Source: Chrysoperla carnea (Eukaryota; Arthropoda; Insecta; Neuroptera; Chrysopidae). From it: a stretch of 64,000 nt of DNA. The notes beneath the pieces were generated by a model. It was not told where the DNA came from. It saw nothing but the letters and a program-made list of their open reading frames with translations, and ran no database searches. The DNA lies in assembly GCF_905475395.1 (NCBI RefSeq), contig NC_058337.1, forward strand, positions 102,108,368 to 102,172,367, read 5' to 3'. This document shows, one piece after another, positions 12,057-23,083 of the stretch (positions are counted from its first letter, which is position 1; each line of letters opens with the position of its first letter). The position numbers and the translations under genes are program-made.

Positions 12057-13612
12057 AGCTCCGTATACTTAGCAGATAAAATTGTTATTTTTCACTCAAA
12101 CTATTTCCATTCATTTGGGAGGATTTGGGAATATAATTTTAGAATTTGGGAATTATTAGTTTTCCTGTAATTAATGATTCTTTTTTCAGCGTATAGTTAG
12201 CAGGTAGGAAATTAAATCCACTTAATTTTTATGTTATTCGAAAGGAAATCATTTGGGAATTACGATAAACACGGTTTCAGAGTTTGGGAATGTATAATTA
12301 ATTAATTACACCTATTTTTTAGTTAATTGATAGGTTATGTTAATTAACCGTACATTAATTGTTATATAGCAGTATGGCGCCAATATTCAAATATTACTGA
12401 ATAATTTATTTTATAATTTATGTAAATGTTAAGTTTTATTTTGCCTTAAAACTGTTCTTATTCAATTGGAAATCGTTTGGGAAGATTTAGGAATATAATT
12501 TTATTTAGGACTGATTAGTTTTCATTTAATTAATTAGTTCTTCAAAGCGTATACTTAGAAGGTAAAAAATTAAATTTTCACCATTTTTACGTTATTTGAT
12601 AATAATTTACATGGAGACTAATCTAATTAATTTGGGAATCACATTAAACACGGTTTCATCATTTGGGACACTAAAATTATTTAATTAATTACATTTATTT
12701 TTTAGTTGATTTTTTGTGGTTATATTAATGGCGGCAATATTCAAATGTTACTTCATTTACAATAATTTTGTTTTTTTAATTTATATAAATGTTAAGTTTT
12801 ATTTTCCCTTAAAACTATTCTTATTCAATTGGGAATCGTTTGGGAAGATTTAGGAATATATTTTTATTATTTAGGACTGATTAGTTTTCATGTAATTAAT
12901 TAGTTTTTCAAAGCGTATACTTAGAAGGTAAAAAATTAAATTTTCGCCATTTTTACTTTATTTGATAAGAGTTTACATGGAGACTAATCTAATTAATTTG
13001 GGAATCACATTAAACACGGTTTCATCATTTGGGACACTAAAATTATTTAATTAATCACATTTATTTTTTAGTTGGTTTTTTATGGTTATATGAATGGCGG
13101 CAATATTCAAATGTTACTTCATTGACAATAATTTTGTTTTTTTAATTTATGCAAATGTTAAGTTTTATTTTTCATTAAAACTATTCTTATTCAATTGGGA
13201 ATCGTTTGGGAAGATTTAGGAATATAATTTTATTATTTAGGACTGATTAGTTTTCATGTAATTAATTAGTTTTTCAAAGCGTATACTTAGAAGGTAAAAA
13301 ATTAAATTTTCACCATTTTTACGTTATTTCATAATAATTTAGATGGACACTAATCTAATTAATTTGGGAATCATATTAATCACGGTTTCATCATTTGGGA
13401 AAGTATAATTAATTTATTAATTACATTTATTTTTTAGTTGATTTTTTTGTGGTTATATTAATGGCGGCAATATTCAAATGTTACTTCATTGACAATAATT
13501 TTGTATTTTTAATTTATGTAAATGTTAAGCTTTATTTTTCATTAAAACTATTCTTATTCAGTTGGGAATCGTTTGGGAAGATTTAGGAATATAATTTTAT
13601 TATTTAGGACTT
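12057..13612 (+). repeat. Left arm of foldback element, ~366-bp tandem units
   Basis: The arm has a terminal unit (12057-12430) and further units anchored by an ATGGAGACTAATC word near 12610 and 12976, with a variant (ATGGACACTAATC) near 13342, giving a period of 366. Each unit carries TTGGGAATC, AAACACGGTTTCATCATTTG, GGCGGCAATATTC and CGTTTGGGAAGATTTAGGA words. It stops within a unit at about 13612. The outer ~550 bases appear almost identical to the inverse of 15718-16270. Confidence 0.9.
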
Positions 13613-14289
13613 GTTCGAAACATTTGCCGAAAACAGTATAATAACGAAAAAACGGACTGAAAAGTTTTACCCAAAATAATTATAATTGTTTCTACGACAT
13701 CAAGACACTCTTCGAAAAATATTTTCCAATAAATCCAATGAAAGTGGTTTCTTTTTCCATAAAAACCATTTTTTGTTCAAATTGGAATGAAGAAACACGC
13801 AAAAAAATTAAAACTCTGTCTTAACTATTCGGTTATTTACAAAAAAAAAAAAAAAAGTGCTCGGCTAATGTTTGCAAGTTATGGATCAGACTGAATTTTT
13901 CGAGTTTTACGTATATATCAAGTTAAAAACTCTATAAAATGCTCAAACCAACTCAACCAAATTTGTGAAATTATATAGTACCTCCTACGCTAGCTTGTAC
14001 CTGTACCTACTATAAGAGAATAAATATTTTATTTACAATTTTATCAATACAAATGCAGTTTTTATTTCATGATCAATTTATTTATCTTTATTAGAATAAA
14101 CAATTAGACTATCAATAATTTTCCTTTCTATCCACACTTCACACTTCCTAATTAACACTTATTTTATTGAACGAATTATTAATCTTTAATGAAAATAAGA
14201 ATTTATTTCAATAGAAAAATTTGAAAGTAGTTTCGCAAAAAGCATTAATCTGCACCTACATAAAAAATGATACAAATTGAATATTTTGA
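13613..14289. other. Loop between left and middle arms
   Basis: Roughly 680 bases of AT-rich, non-repetitive sequence starting at TTGTTCGAAACATTTGCC. It has no ORF and no similarity to the arm units until about 14280. It is the loop of the large inverted repeat; internal loops of this kind are usual for FB elements. Confidence 0.6.
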
Positions 14290-16270
14290 CATTAATCAGT
14301 CCCAAATAATAAAATTCCAAAATCTGAATATTTTGACATTAATCACTCCCAAAACACTTCGAACAAACCTTCACAAACGATTCCTGATCTTCGAAAATTT
14401 CCCGATTAAATAAAAATAGTTTTAATGTCAAATAAACATTTACATAAATTAAAAAAAAAAAATTATTGTAAATGAAGTAACATTTGAATATTGCCGCCAT
14501 TCATATAACCATAAAAAATCAACTAAAAAATAAATGTAATTAATTAAATAATTTTAGTGTCCCAAATGATGAAACCGTGTTTGATGTAATTCCCAAATAA
14601 ATAAGATTAGTCTCCATGTAAATTATTATCAAATAACGTAAAAATGGTGAAAATTTAATTTTTTACCTTCTAAGTATACGCTTTGAAAAACTAATTAATT
14701 ACATGAAAACTAATCAGTCCTAAATAATAAAATTATATTCCTAAATCTTCCCAAACGATTCCCAATTGAATAAGAATAGTTTTAATGAAAAATAAAGCTT
14801 AACATTTACATAAATTAAAAATACAAAATTATTGTCAATGAAGTAACATTTGAATATTGCCGCCATTAATATAACCACAAAAAAATCAACTAAAAAATAA
14901 ATGTAATTAATAAATTAATTATACTTTCCCAAATGATGAAACCGTGATTAATATGATTCCCAAATTAATTAGATTAGTCTCCATGTAAATTATTATCAAA
15001 TAACGTAAAAATGGTGAAAATTTAATTTTTTACCTTCTAAGTATACGCTCTGAAAAACTAATTAATTACATGAAAACTAATCAGTCCTAAATAATAAAAT
15101 TATATTCCTAAATCTTCCCAAACGATTCCCAATTGAATAAGAATAGTTTTAATGAAAAATAAAACTTAACATTTGCATAAATTAAAAAAACAAAATTATT
15201 GTCAATGAAGTAACATTTGAATATTGCCGCCATTCATATAACCATAAAAAACCAACTAAAAAATAAATGTGATTAATTAAATAATTTTAGTGTCCCAAAT
15301 GATGAAACCGTGTTTAATGTGATTCCCAAATTAATTAGATTAGTCTCCATGTAAACTCTTATCAAATAAAGTAAAAATGGCGAAAATTTAATTTTTTACC
15401 TTCTAAGTATACGCTTTGAAAAACTAATTAATTACATGAAAACTAATCAGTCCTAAATAATAAAAATATATTCCTAAATCTTCCCAAACGATTCCCAATT
15501 GAATAAGAATAGTTTTAAGGGAAAATAAAACTTAACATTTATATAAATTAAAAAAACAAAATTATTGTAAATGAAGTAACATTTGAATATTGCCGCCATT
15601 AATATAACCACAAAAAATCAACTAAAAAATAAATGTAATTAATTAAATAATTTTAGTGTCCCAAATGATGAAACCGTGTTTAATGTGATTCCCAAATTAA
15701 TTAGATTAGTCTCCATGTAAATTATTATCAAATAACGTAAAAATGGTGAAAATTTAATTTTTTACCTTCTAAGTATACGCTTTGAAGAACTAATTAATTA
15801 AATGAAAACTAATCAGTCCTAAATAAAATTATATTCCTAAATCTTCCCAAACGATTTCCAATTGAATAAGAACAGTTTTAAGGCAAAATAAAACTTAACA
15901 TTTACATAAATTATAAAATAAATTATTCAGTAATATTTGAATATTGGCGCCATACTGCTATATAACAATTAATGTACGGTTAATTAACATAACCTATCAA
16001 TTAACTAAAAAATAGGTGTAATTAATTAATTATACATTCCCAAACTCTGAAACCGTGTTTATCGTAATTCCCAAATGATTTCCTTTCGAATAACATAAAA
16101 ATTAAGTGGATTTAATTTCCTACCTGCTAACTATACGCTGAAAAAAGAATCATTAATTACAGGAAAACTAATAATTCCCAAATTCTAAAATTATATTCCC
16201 AAATCCTCCCAAATGAATGGAAATAGTTTGAGTGAAAAATAACAATTTTATCTGCTAAGTATACGGAGCT
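14290..16270 (-). repeat. Middle arm of foldback element (inverted)
   Basis: This is the inverse of the left arm plus one extra unit. The GATTAGTCTCCATG-type word recurs at 14605, 14972, 15338 and 15704 (intervals 367, 366, 366). A degenerate unit occupies 14290-14470, and the terminal unit ends at 16270 with ATACGGAGCT. The terminal unit agrees with the left arm better than the third arm does, including the TATCTGCTAAGTATACGG ending against TACCTGCTAACTATACGG in the third arm. Confidence 0.9.
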
Positions 16271-16639
16271 ATGTGCAGTATAGATAAAATGTCTCGAACG
16301 AGAGAGAAAACAAATATTGTCGGCACCGTAAAGTTTGGACATTCTTTCCCGTACCAACTGCCCATATAGGAGTATATTACATATATGACAATACCGTAAA
16401 GTGAAGTTGTTCTACGATAGGGCTGCATAGTGTTATCTCTCTTACTCCGGTTTCTTTTCAAATCCATAAGACTGCTCCAAGAGTAAGTGAGATAAGAGTA
16501 ACATCGAATTTATGTTAAAGTTCCATAGGTCTTTCTCTCTTACTCCGAAAAGGTCACAGCATACCTACAATGTCCTACAGCATTTTGAAGGTTCAGATCA
16601 TTTCGACATTTCAGTCTGCTGTTTTCCTAGCTGTCAAAA

Positions 16640-17372
16640 GTGTCGTTATTTTGTACAGCTTACAAAGATTCAGAAATATCAACTCGTAAAGAAGACGAAA
16701 TACCATTTGCTATCACGGGGCCATTACAAAGCAGACCTACAGATTTTAATAAAAGTCTTAGTAATCCAAAATTTAAAGACGCAATACTTACCTTTTTACA
16801 TAATCATTTGACGGACACTACATGTAGCTCAATTATTAAAGACAAAAAAGTTTTTTTAACAGTTGAAGACAATTGTTTTGTGTACACTCATAGTAATTTG
16901 GAATAATAACTCGAATAATAGATGAAAATTATGAATGCTACTATGAAGAAGCTGATACAAGAATTTTTTTCCACTTAAACAAATGTTCACCTCAACAAAA
17001 AATCCTCATAAAATCATTAGATACTGACGTGTTTATTATTTGTCTCGGAAACTCAAAGAGCAAGAAGTATGGATCACAACCAAAACCAATAACGAAATAA
17101 ATTACGTAAATTGCACACAACTCGCAGAAAAGCTAGGTTCATCAGTCTGTCGAGCTCTACCGGACTTCCATGCTTTTAAAGGTTTTGATTATACAGCAGC
17201 TTTTGTTCGTAAAGGAAAAATTAATGCCTACAACCTCCTGTTAAAAAATGAAGAATATCAGAACATGTTCGAGCATTTGACAAATCCGGAAGACATAAAT
17301 GATAAAGAAAAGACAGATTTAGTCCAAAGATTTACAAATGAAATGTATAACGTAAAAAAAAAAATAAACTAG
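16640..17372 (+). pseudogene. Decayed ORF of a multicopy invertebrate protein family (EADTRIF motif)
   Basis: Three overlapping frames carry one protein remnant: a first part ending in FLTVEDNCFVYTHSN (to about 16906), a second with EEADTRIFFHL and LDTDVFIICLGN (about 16910-17085), and a third with CRALPDFHAFKGFDYTAAF and LLLKNEEYQNMFEHL (17040-17372). I remember the EADT...SDTDV...LPAFHALTGCD pattern from uncharacterised, multicopy proteins of many invertebrates, often in repeat-rich regions. At least two frame changes separate the parts and the N-terminus is missing, so it should not give a full product. It lies inside the foldback core and may be the remnant of the core's own protein or of an earlier insertion. 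Function of the family is unknown to me. Confidence 0.65.
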
Positions 17373-18284
17373 AATTAAACACATTTTTTGTATCAACCTT
17401 CATTTATTATATAATCAACCCAAATAATAATTTTCCTGTATTTCCTCTTTTCCATATTAATTAGTATAATAAATAGTTAAAAACTTAAGGAAGAGACCAG
17501 AGGTAGAAGAAAGACTCTAAAAGAAATGTCATCATGTAAGTGAACTCTATAACAGTATAATCCTCACTCACACAATAAAATTTGGTATGCGCGATACTTT
17601 CGGCAGTTTGTAAGCACGCATACCAAGATAATTATAAATGTGACATTAAAACGCGTGAATTAAAAAAAAAACAAAAGGTTTTCGTGATAATGGATCAATT
17701 TTACCCCTTATCACACCATTCAAATAGGTATGTGTGACCTTTCCGGCTAAAAATTATTGGTCGGCCGGATTTTTTCTTGTTGACGGAATAAAATTATGGA
17801 AATTTAATAATAAATAATTTAATTAAAATATTTCCGGCCAATCAATCCACGCCGACCAAGCAAATCTTGTTCGTGTAAACGTTAACTTTTATTTTTTATT
17901 AAAAATATTAGAATCCGTGATCACGGAGCTTTCAGGATTGGTGGCTCCTCGCCTATTAAGAGTTTGTATTTAATGAAAATAAATGTTTATTCAATAGTCA
18001 TCGTTATCTGGAAAAAAATCGTAATATATCATTTTATCATTATCACATATTTAGTTCCTATCACAATCTGTTCTTTTCTGCATATTACTTTTACAAAATA
18101 ATGTCGATGTTTCACATCTGCCAAGCGTCCCGTGACGGCTCACATTTTTTTTTACATGGATTATGCATTATAGCCAAGGGTAACGAGCGTCTACTAAAAA
18201 TTATGGAGATGTTGATTTTTAAAGATTTCACTCTCAGGTTCTATGAAATCAATTTTAAACTTTTCCCTTGATTTAAAAATTTTT
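17373..18284. other. Core of the foldback element between the decayed ORF and the zinc-finger gene
   Basis: Mixed-composition sequence without an ORF. A short GTGATCACGG palindrome lies near 17918, and GGTATGCGCG/CGCATACC form an inverted pair near 17585-17625. The right end probably holds the 3' untranslated region of the minus-strand zinc-finger gene that stops at 18285. Confidence 0.4.
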
Positions 18285-20087
18285 TTATTTGTTAATTAAA
18301 ATAATAACATTTAGATGTTTATGATCATTCAATTCGTTTTTATTTGTAAATATTCTGTCGCAATCTTCACACGCATATGGAGTTTGATCACTATGAATTC
18401 TTCTATGTTTTACAAAGTTTATTTTCATGCTAAATGTTCTATGACAAACATAACAACAATATGGCTTGTCTCCTGAATGTGTTCGTTTATGCCTAGTTAA
18501 AACATGCTTCAGACTGAATGCTTTATCACAAACATCACATGTATATGGCTTCTCTCCTGTATGAGTTCGTTTGTGTGCATTTAGGCTGCTGTGCTGAGTA
18601 AATGTTTTATTACAAACATTACATGAGTGAGGTCTTTCTCCCGTATGAGTTCTTTTATGAGTATCTAAATGATTTTTACGGTAGAATATTTTACCACAAA
18701 CATCACAATCAAAATATTCTTCTGCTGTATGAATTCGTTTGTGTCTCAATAAAAGTAAATTCGAAGTAAATTTTTGATCACAAATTTCACATTTAAAAGG
18801 TTTTTCTTGAGTATGTGTTCGTTTATGTTTAACTAAATCACCACTATATCTGTATGATTTATTACAAACATCACATGAGTAAGGTGTTTCTCCGGTATGA
18901 GTCAGTTTGTGACTACTTAAATTGTACCTGAATTTGAATTTTTTATCACAAACATCACATGCATGCGGCTTTTTTCCTGTATGAATTATTTTATGTATAT
19001 TTAGATTACCAACAGCAACGAATGTTTTATAACAAATTTCACATGAATAGGGTTTTTCGCCGGTATGTCTTCGTTCATGTACAGCAAGATGACATTTTTC
19101 TGTGAATGTTTTATTACAAATATTACAAGAATAAGGTTTTTCTCCGGTATGTCCTAGCTTATGTTTAGCAACATAACATTTATCTCTGAATGTTTTATTA
19201 CAAATATTACAAGAATAAGGTTTTTCTCCTGTATGAGTTCGTTTATGATAAGTTAATTTGGTACTAGTTCTGAACTTTTGGTCACAAACATTACATGCAT
19301 GCGGCTTTTTTCCTGTATGAATTTTTTTATGGTTACATAGATCACCAACAGCAACGAATGTTTTATCACAAATTTCACATGAATAGGGTTTTTCGCCGGT
19401 ATGTCTTCGTTCATGTACAGCAAGATTACCTTTTTCTTTGAATGTTTTATTACAAATATTACAAGAATAAGGTTTTTCTCCGGTATGTCTTAGCTTATGT
19501 TTAGCAACATAACATTTTTCTCTGAATGTTTTATTACAAATATTACAAGAATAAGGTTTCTCTCCAGAATGAACTCGTCTATGTATTTTCAAGCTAGTTT
19601 TTTTGTTGAATTTTTGGTTACAAACATCACACGAAAAAAGCTCTTCTTGTGTATTTGTGTGAATTTCTTTTAACATTTCATCATTTTCTGATTCACATCT
19701 GTTAAACATTTCGTCGAAATCTTCATCTTTTATAATTAATTCCGAATGTAAAGCTTGTTCAATTTTAATTTTTGATTTTTTCAACATCTCATCAATATTC
19801 TCATCCATTTCATCATGGTTTGAATAAAATTCTTTTGATATTTCTTCGTCATTGCAATCAATTAATTGTAAATTTAACTCTTGTTCAATTTGAATTTTTT
19901 CTTTTTTCAATATTTGTTCACCATTTTCAATACTTGTTAATCCATCAATTAAAATTAGTCCTGTTTGTAACTCTATTTCAATTTTTGTTTTGTCATTTTC
20001 AACTATTTGTGTTTCATCAATATCCTCATCCATTTCATCATTATTTGAGTAAAATTCTTTTGACATTTCGGTATAATTAATTAACAA
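18285..20087 (-). CDS. C2H2 zinc-finger protein, 600 residues, carried inside the foldback transposon
   Basis: The uninterrupted 600-codon frame is a poly-zinc-finger protein, probably nuclear and DNA-binding. Residues 1-150 are acidic and contain a repeated module: KEFYSNNDEMDEDIDE at about 9-25 and KEFYSNHDEMDENIDE at about 85-100. Fifteen complete C2H2 fingers follow from residue 151 with TGEKP-type linkers, then a sixteenth that has lost its final histidine spacing. Fingers 2-5 and 6-9 are near-repeats of the same four-finger block, a recent internal duplication. No KRAB, ZAD or BTB domain is seen. The reading frame is clean over 1.8 kb while the neighbouring ORF in the same core is decayed, so it is likely to be expressed or very recently acquired. 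Either ATG at residue 1 or 8 could start it. Its targets are unknown. Confidence 0.85.
   Translation of the reverse strand: MLINYTEMSKEFYSNNDEMDEDIDETQIVENDKTKIEIELQTGLILIDGLTSIENGEQILKKEKIQIEQELNLQLIDCNDEEISKEFYSNHDEMDENIDEMLKKSKIKIEQALHSELIIKDEDFDEMFNRCESENDEMLKEIHTNTQEELFSCDVCNQKFNKKTSLKIHRRVHSGEKPYSCNICNKTFREKCYVAKHKLRHTGEKPYSCNICNKTFKEKGNLAVHERRHTGEKPYSCEICDKTFVAVGDLCNHKKIHTGKKPHACNVCDQKFRTSTKLTYHKRTHTGEKPYSCNICNKTFRDKCYVAKHKLGHTGEKPYSCNICNKTFTEKCHLAVHERRHTGEKPYSCEICYKTFVAVGNLNIHKIIHTGKKPHACDVCDKKFKFRYNLSSHKLTHTGETPYSCDVCNKSYRYSGDLVKHKRTHTQEKPFKCEICDQKFTSNLLLLRHKRIHTAEEYFDCDVCGKIFYRKNHLDTHKRTHTGERPHSCNVCNKTFTQHSSLNAHKRTHTGEKPYTCDVCDKAFSLKHVLTRHKRTHSGDKPYCCYVCHRTFSMKINFVKHRRIHSDQTPYACEDCDRIFTNKNELNDHKHLNVIILINK
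18882..19553 (-). repeat. Tandem four-finger block duplication within the zinc-finger gene
   Basis: Residues 179-290 (19218-19553) and 291-402 (18882-19217) are two copies of a four-finger block. Matching helices are REKCYVAKHKLRH/RDKCYVAKHKLGH, EKGNLAVHERRH/EKCHLAVHERRH, VAVGDLCNHKKIH/VAVGNLNIHKIIH, and a more diverged fourth pair. The period is 336 bases. Confidence 0.85.
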
Positions 20088-20295
20088 AACCTATTTTCAC
20101 CATGAACATAAATATTGTAAATATAACATGATAACATTTTAAATATAATATAAAAAATAAAATAATAAAAATTTCTTACCATTCATAAATCACCAAACAG
20201 GTTATACACAAATACATACATATACAGGAAGCACGTGCAAACCATAGGTCGCTGTGTAAGTGGAAATGGCTGCAAAAATATAAATTTGATTATGA

Positions 20296-21600
20296 ATCCA
20301 TGTAAATTATTATCAAATAACGTAAAAATGGTGAAAATTTAATTTTTTACCTTCTAAGTATACGCTTTGAAAAACTAATTAATTACATGAAAACTAATCA
20401 GTCCTAAATAATAAGTTATATTCCTAAATCTTCCCAAACGATTCCCAATTGAATAAGAATAGTTTTAATGAAAAATAAAGCTTAACATTTACATAAATTA
20501 AAAAAACAAAATTATTGTCAATGAAGTAACATTTGAATATTGCCGCCATTCATATAACCATAAAAAATCAACTAAAAAATAAATGTAATTAATAAATTAA
20601 TTATACTTTCCCAAATGATGAAACCGTGATTAAGATGATTCCCAAATTAATTAGATTAGTCTCCATGTAAATTATTATCAAATAACGTAAAAATGGTGAA
20701 AATTTAATTTTTTACCTTCTAAGTATACGCTTTGAAAAACTAATTAATTACATGAAAACTAATCAGTCCTAAATAATAAAATTATATTCCTTAATCTTCC
20801 CAAACGATTCCCAATTGAATAAGAATAGTTTTAATGAAAAATAAAGCTTAACATTTACATAAATTAAAAAAACAAAATTATTGTCAATGAAGTAGCATTT
20901 GAATATTGCCGCCATTCATATAACCATAAAAAATCAACTAAAAAATAAATGTAATTAATAAATTAATTATACTTTCCCAAATGATGAAACCGTGATTAAG
21001 ATGATTCCCAAATTAATTAGATTAGTCTCCATGTAAATTATTATCAAATAACGTAAAAATGGTGAAAATTTAATTTTTTACCTTCTAAGTATACGCTTTA
21101 AAGAACTAATTAATTAAATGAAAACTAATCAGTCCTAAATAATAAAAATATATTCCTAAACCTTCCCAAACGATTTCCAATTGAATAAGAACAGTTTTAA
21201 GGCAAAATAAAACTTAACATTTACATAAATTATAAAATAAATTATTCAGTAATATTTGAATATTGGCGCCATTCTACTGTATAACAATTAATGTACGGTT
21301 AATTAACATAACCTATCAATCAACTAAAAAATAGGTGTAATTAATTAATTATACATTCCCAAACTCTGAAACCGTGTTTATCGTAATTCCCAAATGGTTT
21401 CCTTTCGAATAACATAAAAATTAAGTGGATTTAATTTCCTACCTGCTAACTATACGCTGAAAAAAGAATCATTAATTACAGGAAAACTAATAATTCCCAA
21501 ATTCTAAAATTATATTCCCAAATCCTCCCAAACGATTCCCAAATGAATGAAAATTGTTTGAGTGAAAAATAACAATTTTACCTGCTAACTATACGGAGCT
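20296..21600 (-). repeat. Third (right) arm of foldback element
   Basis: The arm begins within a unit at about 20296 (CCATGTAAATTATTATC) and holds anchors at 20654 and 21019 before the diverged terminal unit. It has the same orientation as the middle arm but differs from it at scattered bases in the terminal unit, for example CATTCTACTG against CATACTGCTA. It ends at 21600 beside the right target duplication. Confidence 0.9.
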
Positions 21601-21609
21601 CACCGGGCC
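21601..21609 (+). repeat. 9-bp target site duplication, right copy
   Basis: CACCGGGCC follows the right terminus directly and equals the left copy at 12048-12056. The flanking sequence then diverges, as expected for a simple insertion. Confidence 0.9.
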
Positions 21610-22332
21610 CGCATTTGAGTAAAGATCTTAAATATCTTTGATAAAATTTACCATACAACCGTGTACCGTTGATTTTTCAACGGGTTTCACCAATGTAAAG
21701 GAGTGCTTAGATTATCAAAATTTAACTGAACAACTGTTACCATAAAACTTGGATGCTTTCTTGACAGATGGATATTTATATGAAATCGTAGGTACTAGCT
21801 GCTAATTTCCTATTAGTTCAATACATTTTTATTATATAAAAATAATAATTTGAGAACCTTAAAAATAAAAATCATTATTATATTGTACACATATTTAAAG
21901 ATTAATTAATTATTTTAAATACAATACATGGATATAATTAATATTATGATTTATATTTTTATTTAAATAATTGGAAATTGAATACAAACGCATCCAAAGC
22001 TATTACTAGTTCCTTCAAAAATTCTAAAGAAATTGAACATAAAACTTTGTCCAAATTCTTTGCTAGTGTAAGCACCTCTTAAGAGCATTTTGATTACTAC
22101 ATTGCCTATCCGTGTTTTAGACTTTAATATTGTAGAGATATTTCTTTTTGAATTTAGTGGCGGAAATAGTTTGTTATTTGTATAGTTAATTCATTTTAAA
22201 ACTTATTAGAGCCGGCGTTTGATGAAAAAGGTGAAAAAATAAGTAAATATTTGGTATCAACGATAATTTAAAGAACTTTGTTAAAGTTCTAATTATCTAC
22301 TTTGTGAAACCGGGGATCTTTTAAAAAACAAA
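21610..22332. other. Upstream flank of SmB
   Basis: AT-rich intergenic DNA without a recognisable exon or repeat. The SmB transcription start and 5' untranslated region should lie in its last 100-200 bases. Confidence 0.4.
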
Positions 22333-23032
22333 ATGGTAAGAAAATTTAAGTTTATTCAATACGTATATATCTATAACCTAAAACTTATTTTTTTAGACGA
22401 TAGGAAAGAATAATAAAATGCTTCAGCATATCAACTACCGAGTTCGGATAATATTACAAGACTCCCGAACATTTATTGGTACATTTAAAGCATTTGATAA
22501 ACATATGAACTTAATATTAGGAGATTGTGAAGAATTTCGTAAAATCAAACAGAAAAATGCTAAACAAGTTGAACGTGAAGAAAAAAGAGTATTAGGATTT
22601 GTGCTATTACGTGGTGAAAGTATAATATCGATGACAATTGAAGGTCCACCTCCACCTGAAGAAGGTTTACCTAGAGTACCAATTCCTGGAGCAGCTCCAG
22701 GTATTGGGGTAGGACGTGCAGCTGGACGAGGTGTCCCAGCTGGAATGGCAGGAGTACCTGCTGGTTTACAAGGGCCTGTAAGAGGTGTTGGAGGTCCATC
22801 ACAACAAATCATGACACCAACCGGACGAGGTCAAGTGTCTGCACCACCACAAATGCATCAAGGTCCACCAAGAATGGGTGGACCTCCACCTGGCATGATG
22901 GGACCCCCACCCGGTATGATGGGAATGCCTCCTGGTATGCAGATGGGACGTGGTGCACCTCCAATGGGGCCACCTGGAATGAGAGGGCCACCTCCAAATA
23001 TGATGCGAGGAGGTCCACCTAGACCATATTAA
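22333..23032 (+). CDS. SmB: Small nuclear ribonucleoprotein-associated protein B (SmB)
   Basis: SmB is a core subunit of the heptameric Sm ring on spliceosomal U snRNAs. Exon 1 contributes only the ATG (22333-22335), followed directly by GTAAGA. Exon 2 (22397-23032) begins ACGATAGG, giving [16 protein letters not shown] and 212 residues in all. The Sm fold is seen as Sm1 (about residues 14-50, with [16 protein letters not shown]) and Sm2 (about 70-85, with [14 protein letters not shown]). The tail is rich in Pro, Gly, Met and Arg with PPPGMM and GRG repeats, as in SmB/B' proteins. The 61-base intron after the start codon means the ATG is easily missed; an internal Met at residue 9 would lose the first residues of the family N-terminus. 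An AATAAA at 23084-23089 is a reasonable poly(A) signal. Confidence 0.95.
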
Positions 23033-23083
23033 TTTAAATCATAATAAATTAAGTTTTAATTATTATAAATAACTATTGAATTA

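Larger units (their letters stand above)
12057..21600. mobile_element. Composite foldback (FB/MULE-like) transposon carrying a zinc-finger gene
   Basis: The element starts with AGCTCCGTATACTTAGCAG and ends with the inverse CTGCTAACTATACGGAGCT, flanked by an exact 9-bp duplication. Order: left arm (12057-13612), loop (13613-14289), inverted middle arm (14290-16270), a 4-kb core (16271-20295) and a third arm (20296-21600) in the same orientation as the middle one. Arms consist of ~366-base tandem units plus a diverged terminal unit. Drosophila FB elements have this design and 9-bp duplications, and some carry a ~4-kb NOF core, so the plan here resembles FB-NOF. The core holds a decayed ORF (+) and an intact C2H2 gene (-). 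No recognisable MULE transposase was found, so the element is probably mobilised in trans. The base after the middle arm is not the duplication, so 9.5 kb inserted as one unit. Arms look little diverged, which implies a young insertion. Confidence 0.85.

Noticed and set aside
12057-16270. Repeated units read as a CRISPR array or centromeric satellite
   Set aside because: Units are ~366 bases, inverted between arms, bounded by shared termini and a 9-bp duplication. This is a foldback transposon, not an array with spacers.
17918-17928. GTGATCACGG palindrome as a regulatory operator
   Set aside because: A short palindrome alone in the transposon core is not sufficient evidence of a binding site.
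12057-21600. Large element as a Polinton or LTR element
   Set aside because: The 9-bp target duplication, tandem-repeat inverted arms and lack of any capsid, polymerase, protease or integrase frame do not fit; Polintons leave 6-bp and LTR elements 4-6-bp duplications.
22435-22812. Minus-strand 125-codon frame opposite SmB
   Set aside because: It is a composition shadow of the Gly/Pro-rich SmB tail; the plus strand has the clear Sm fold.
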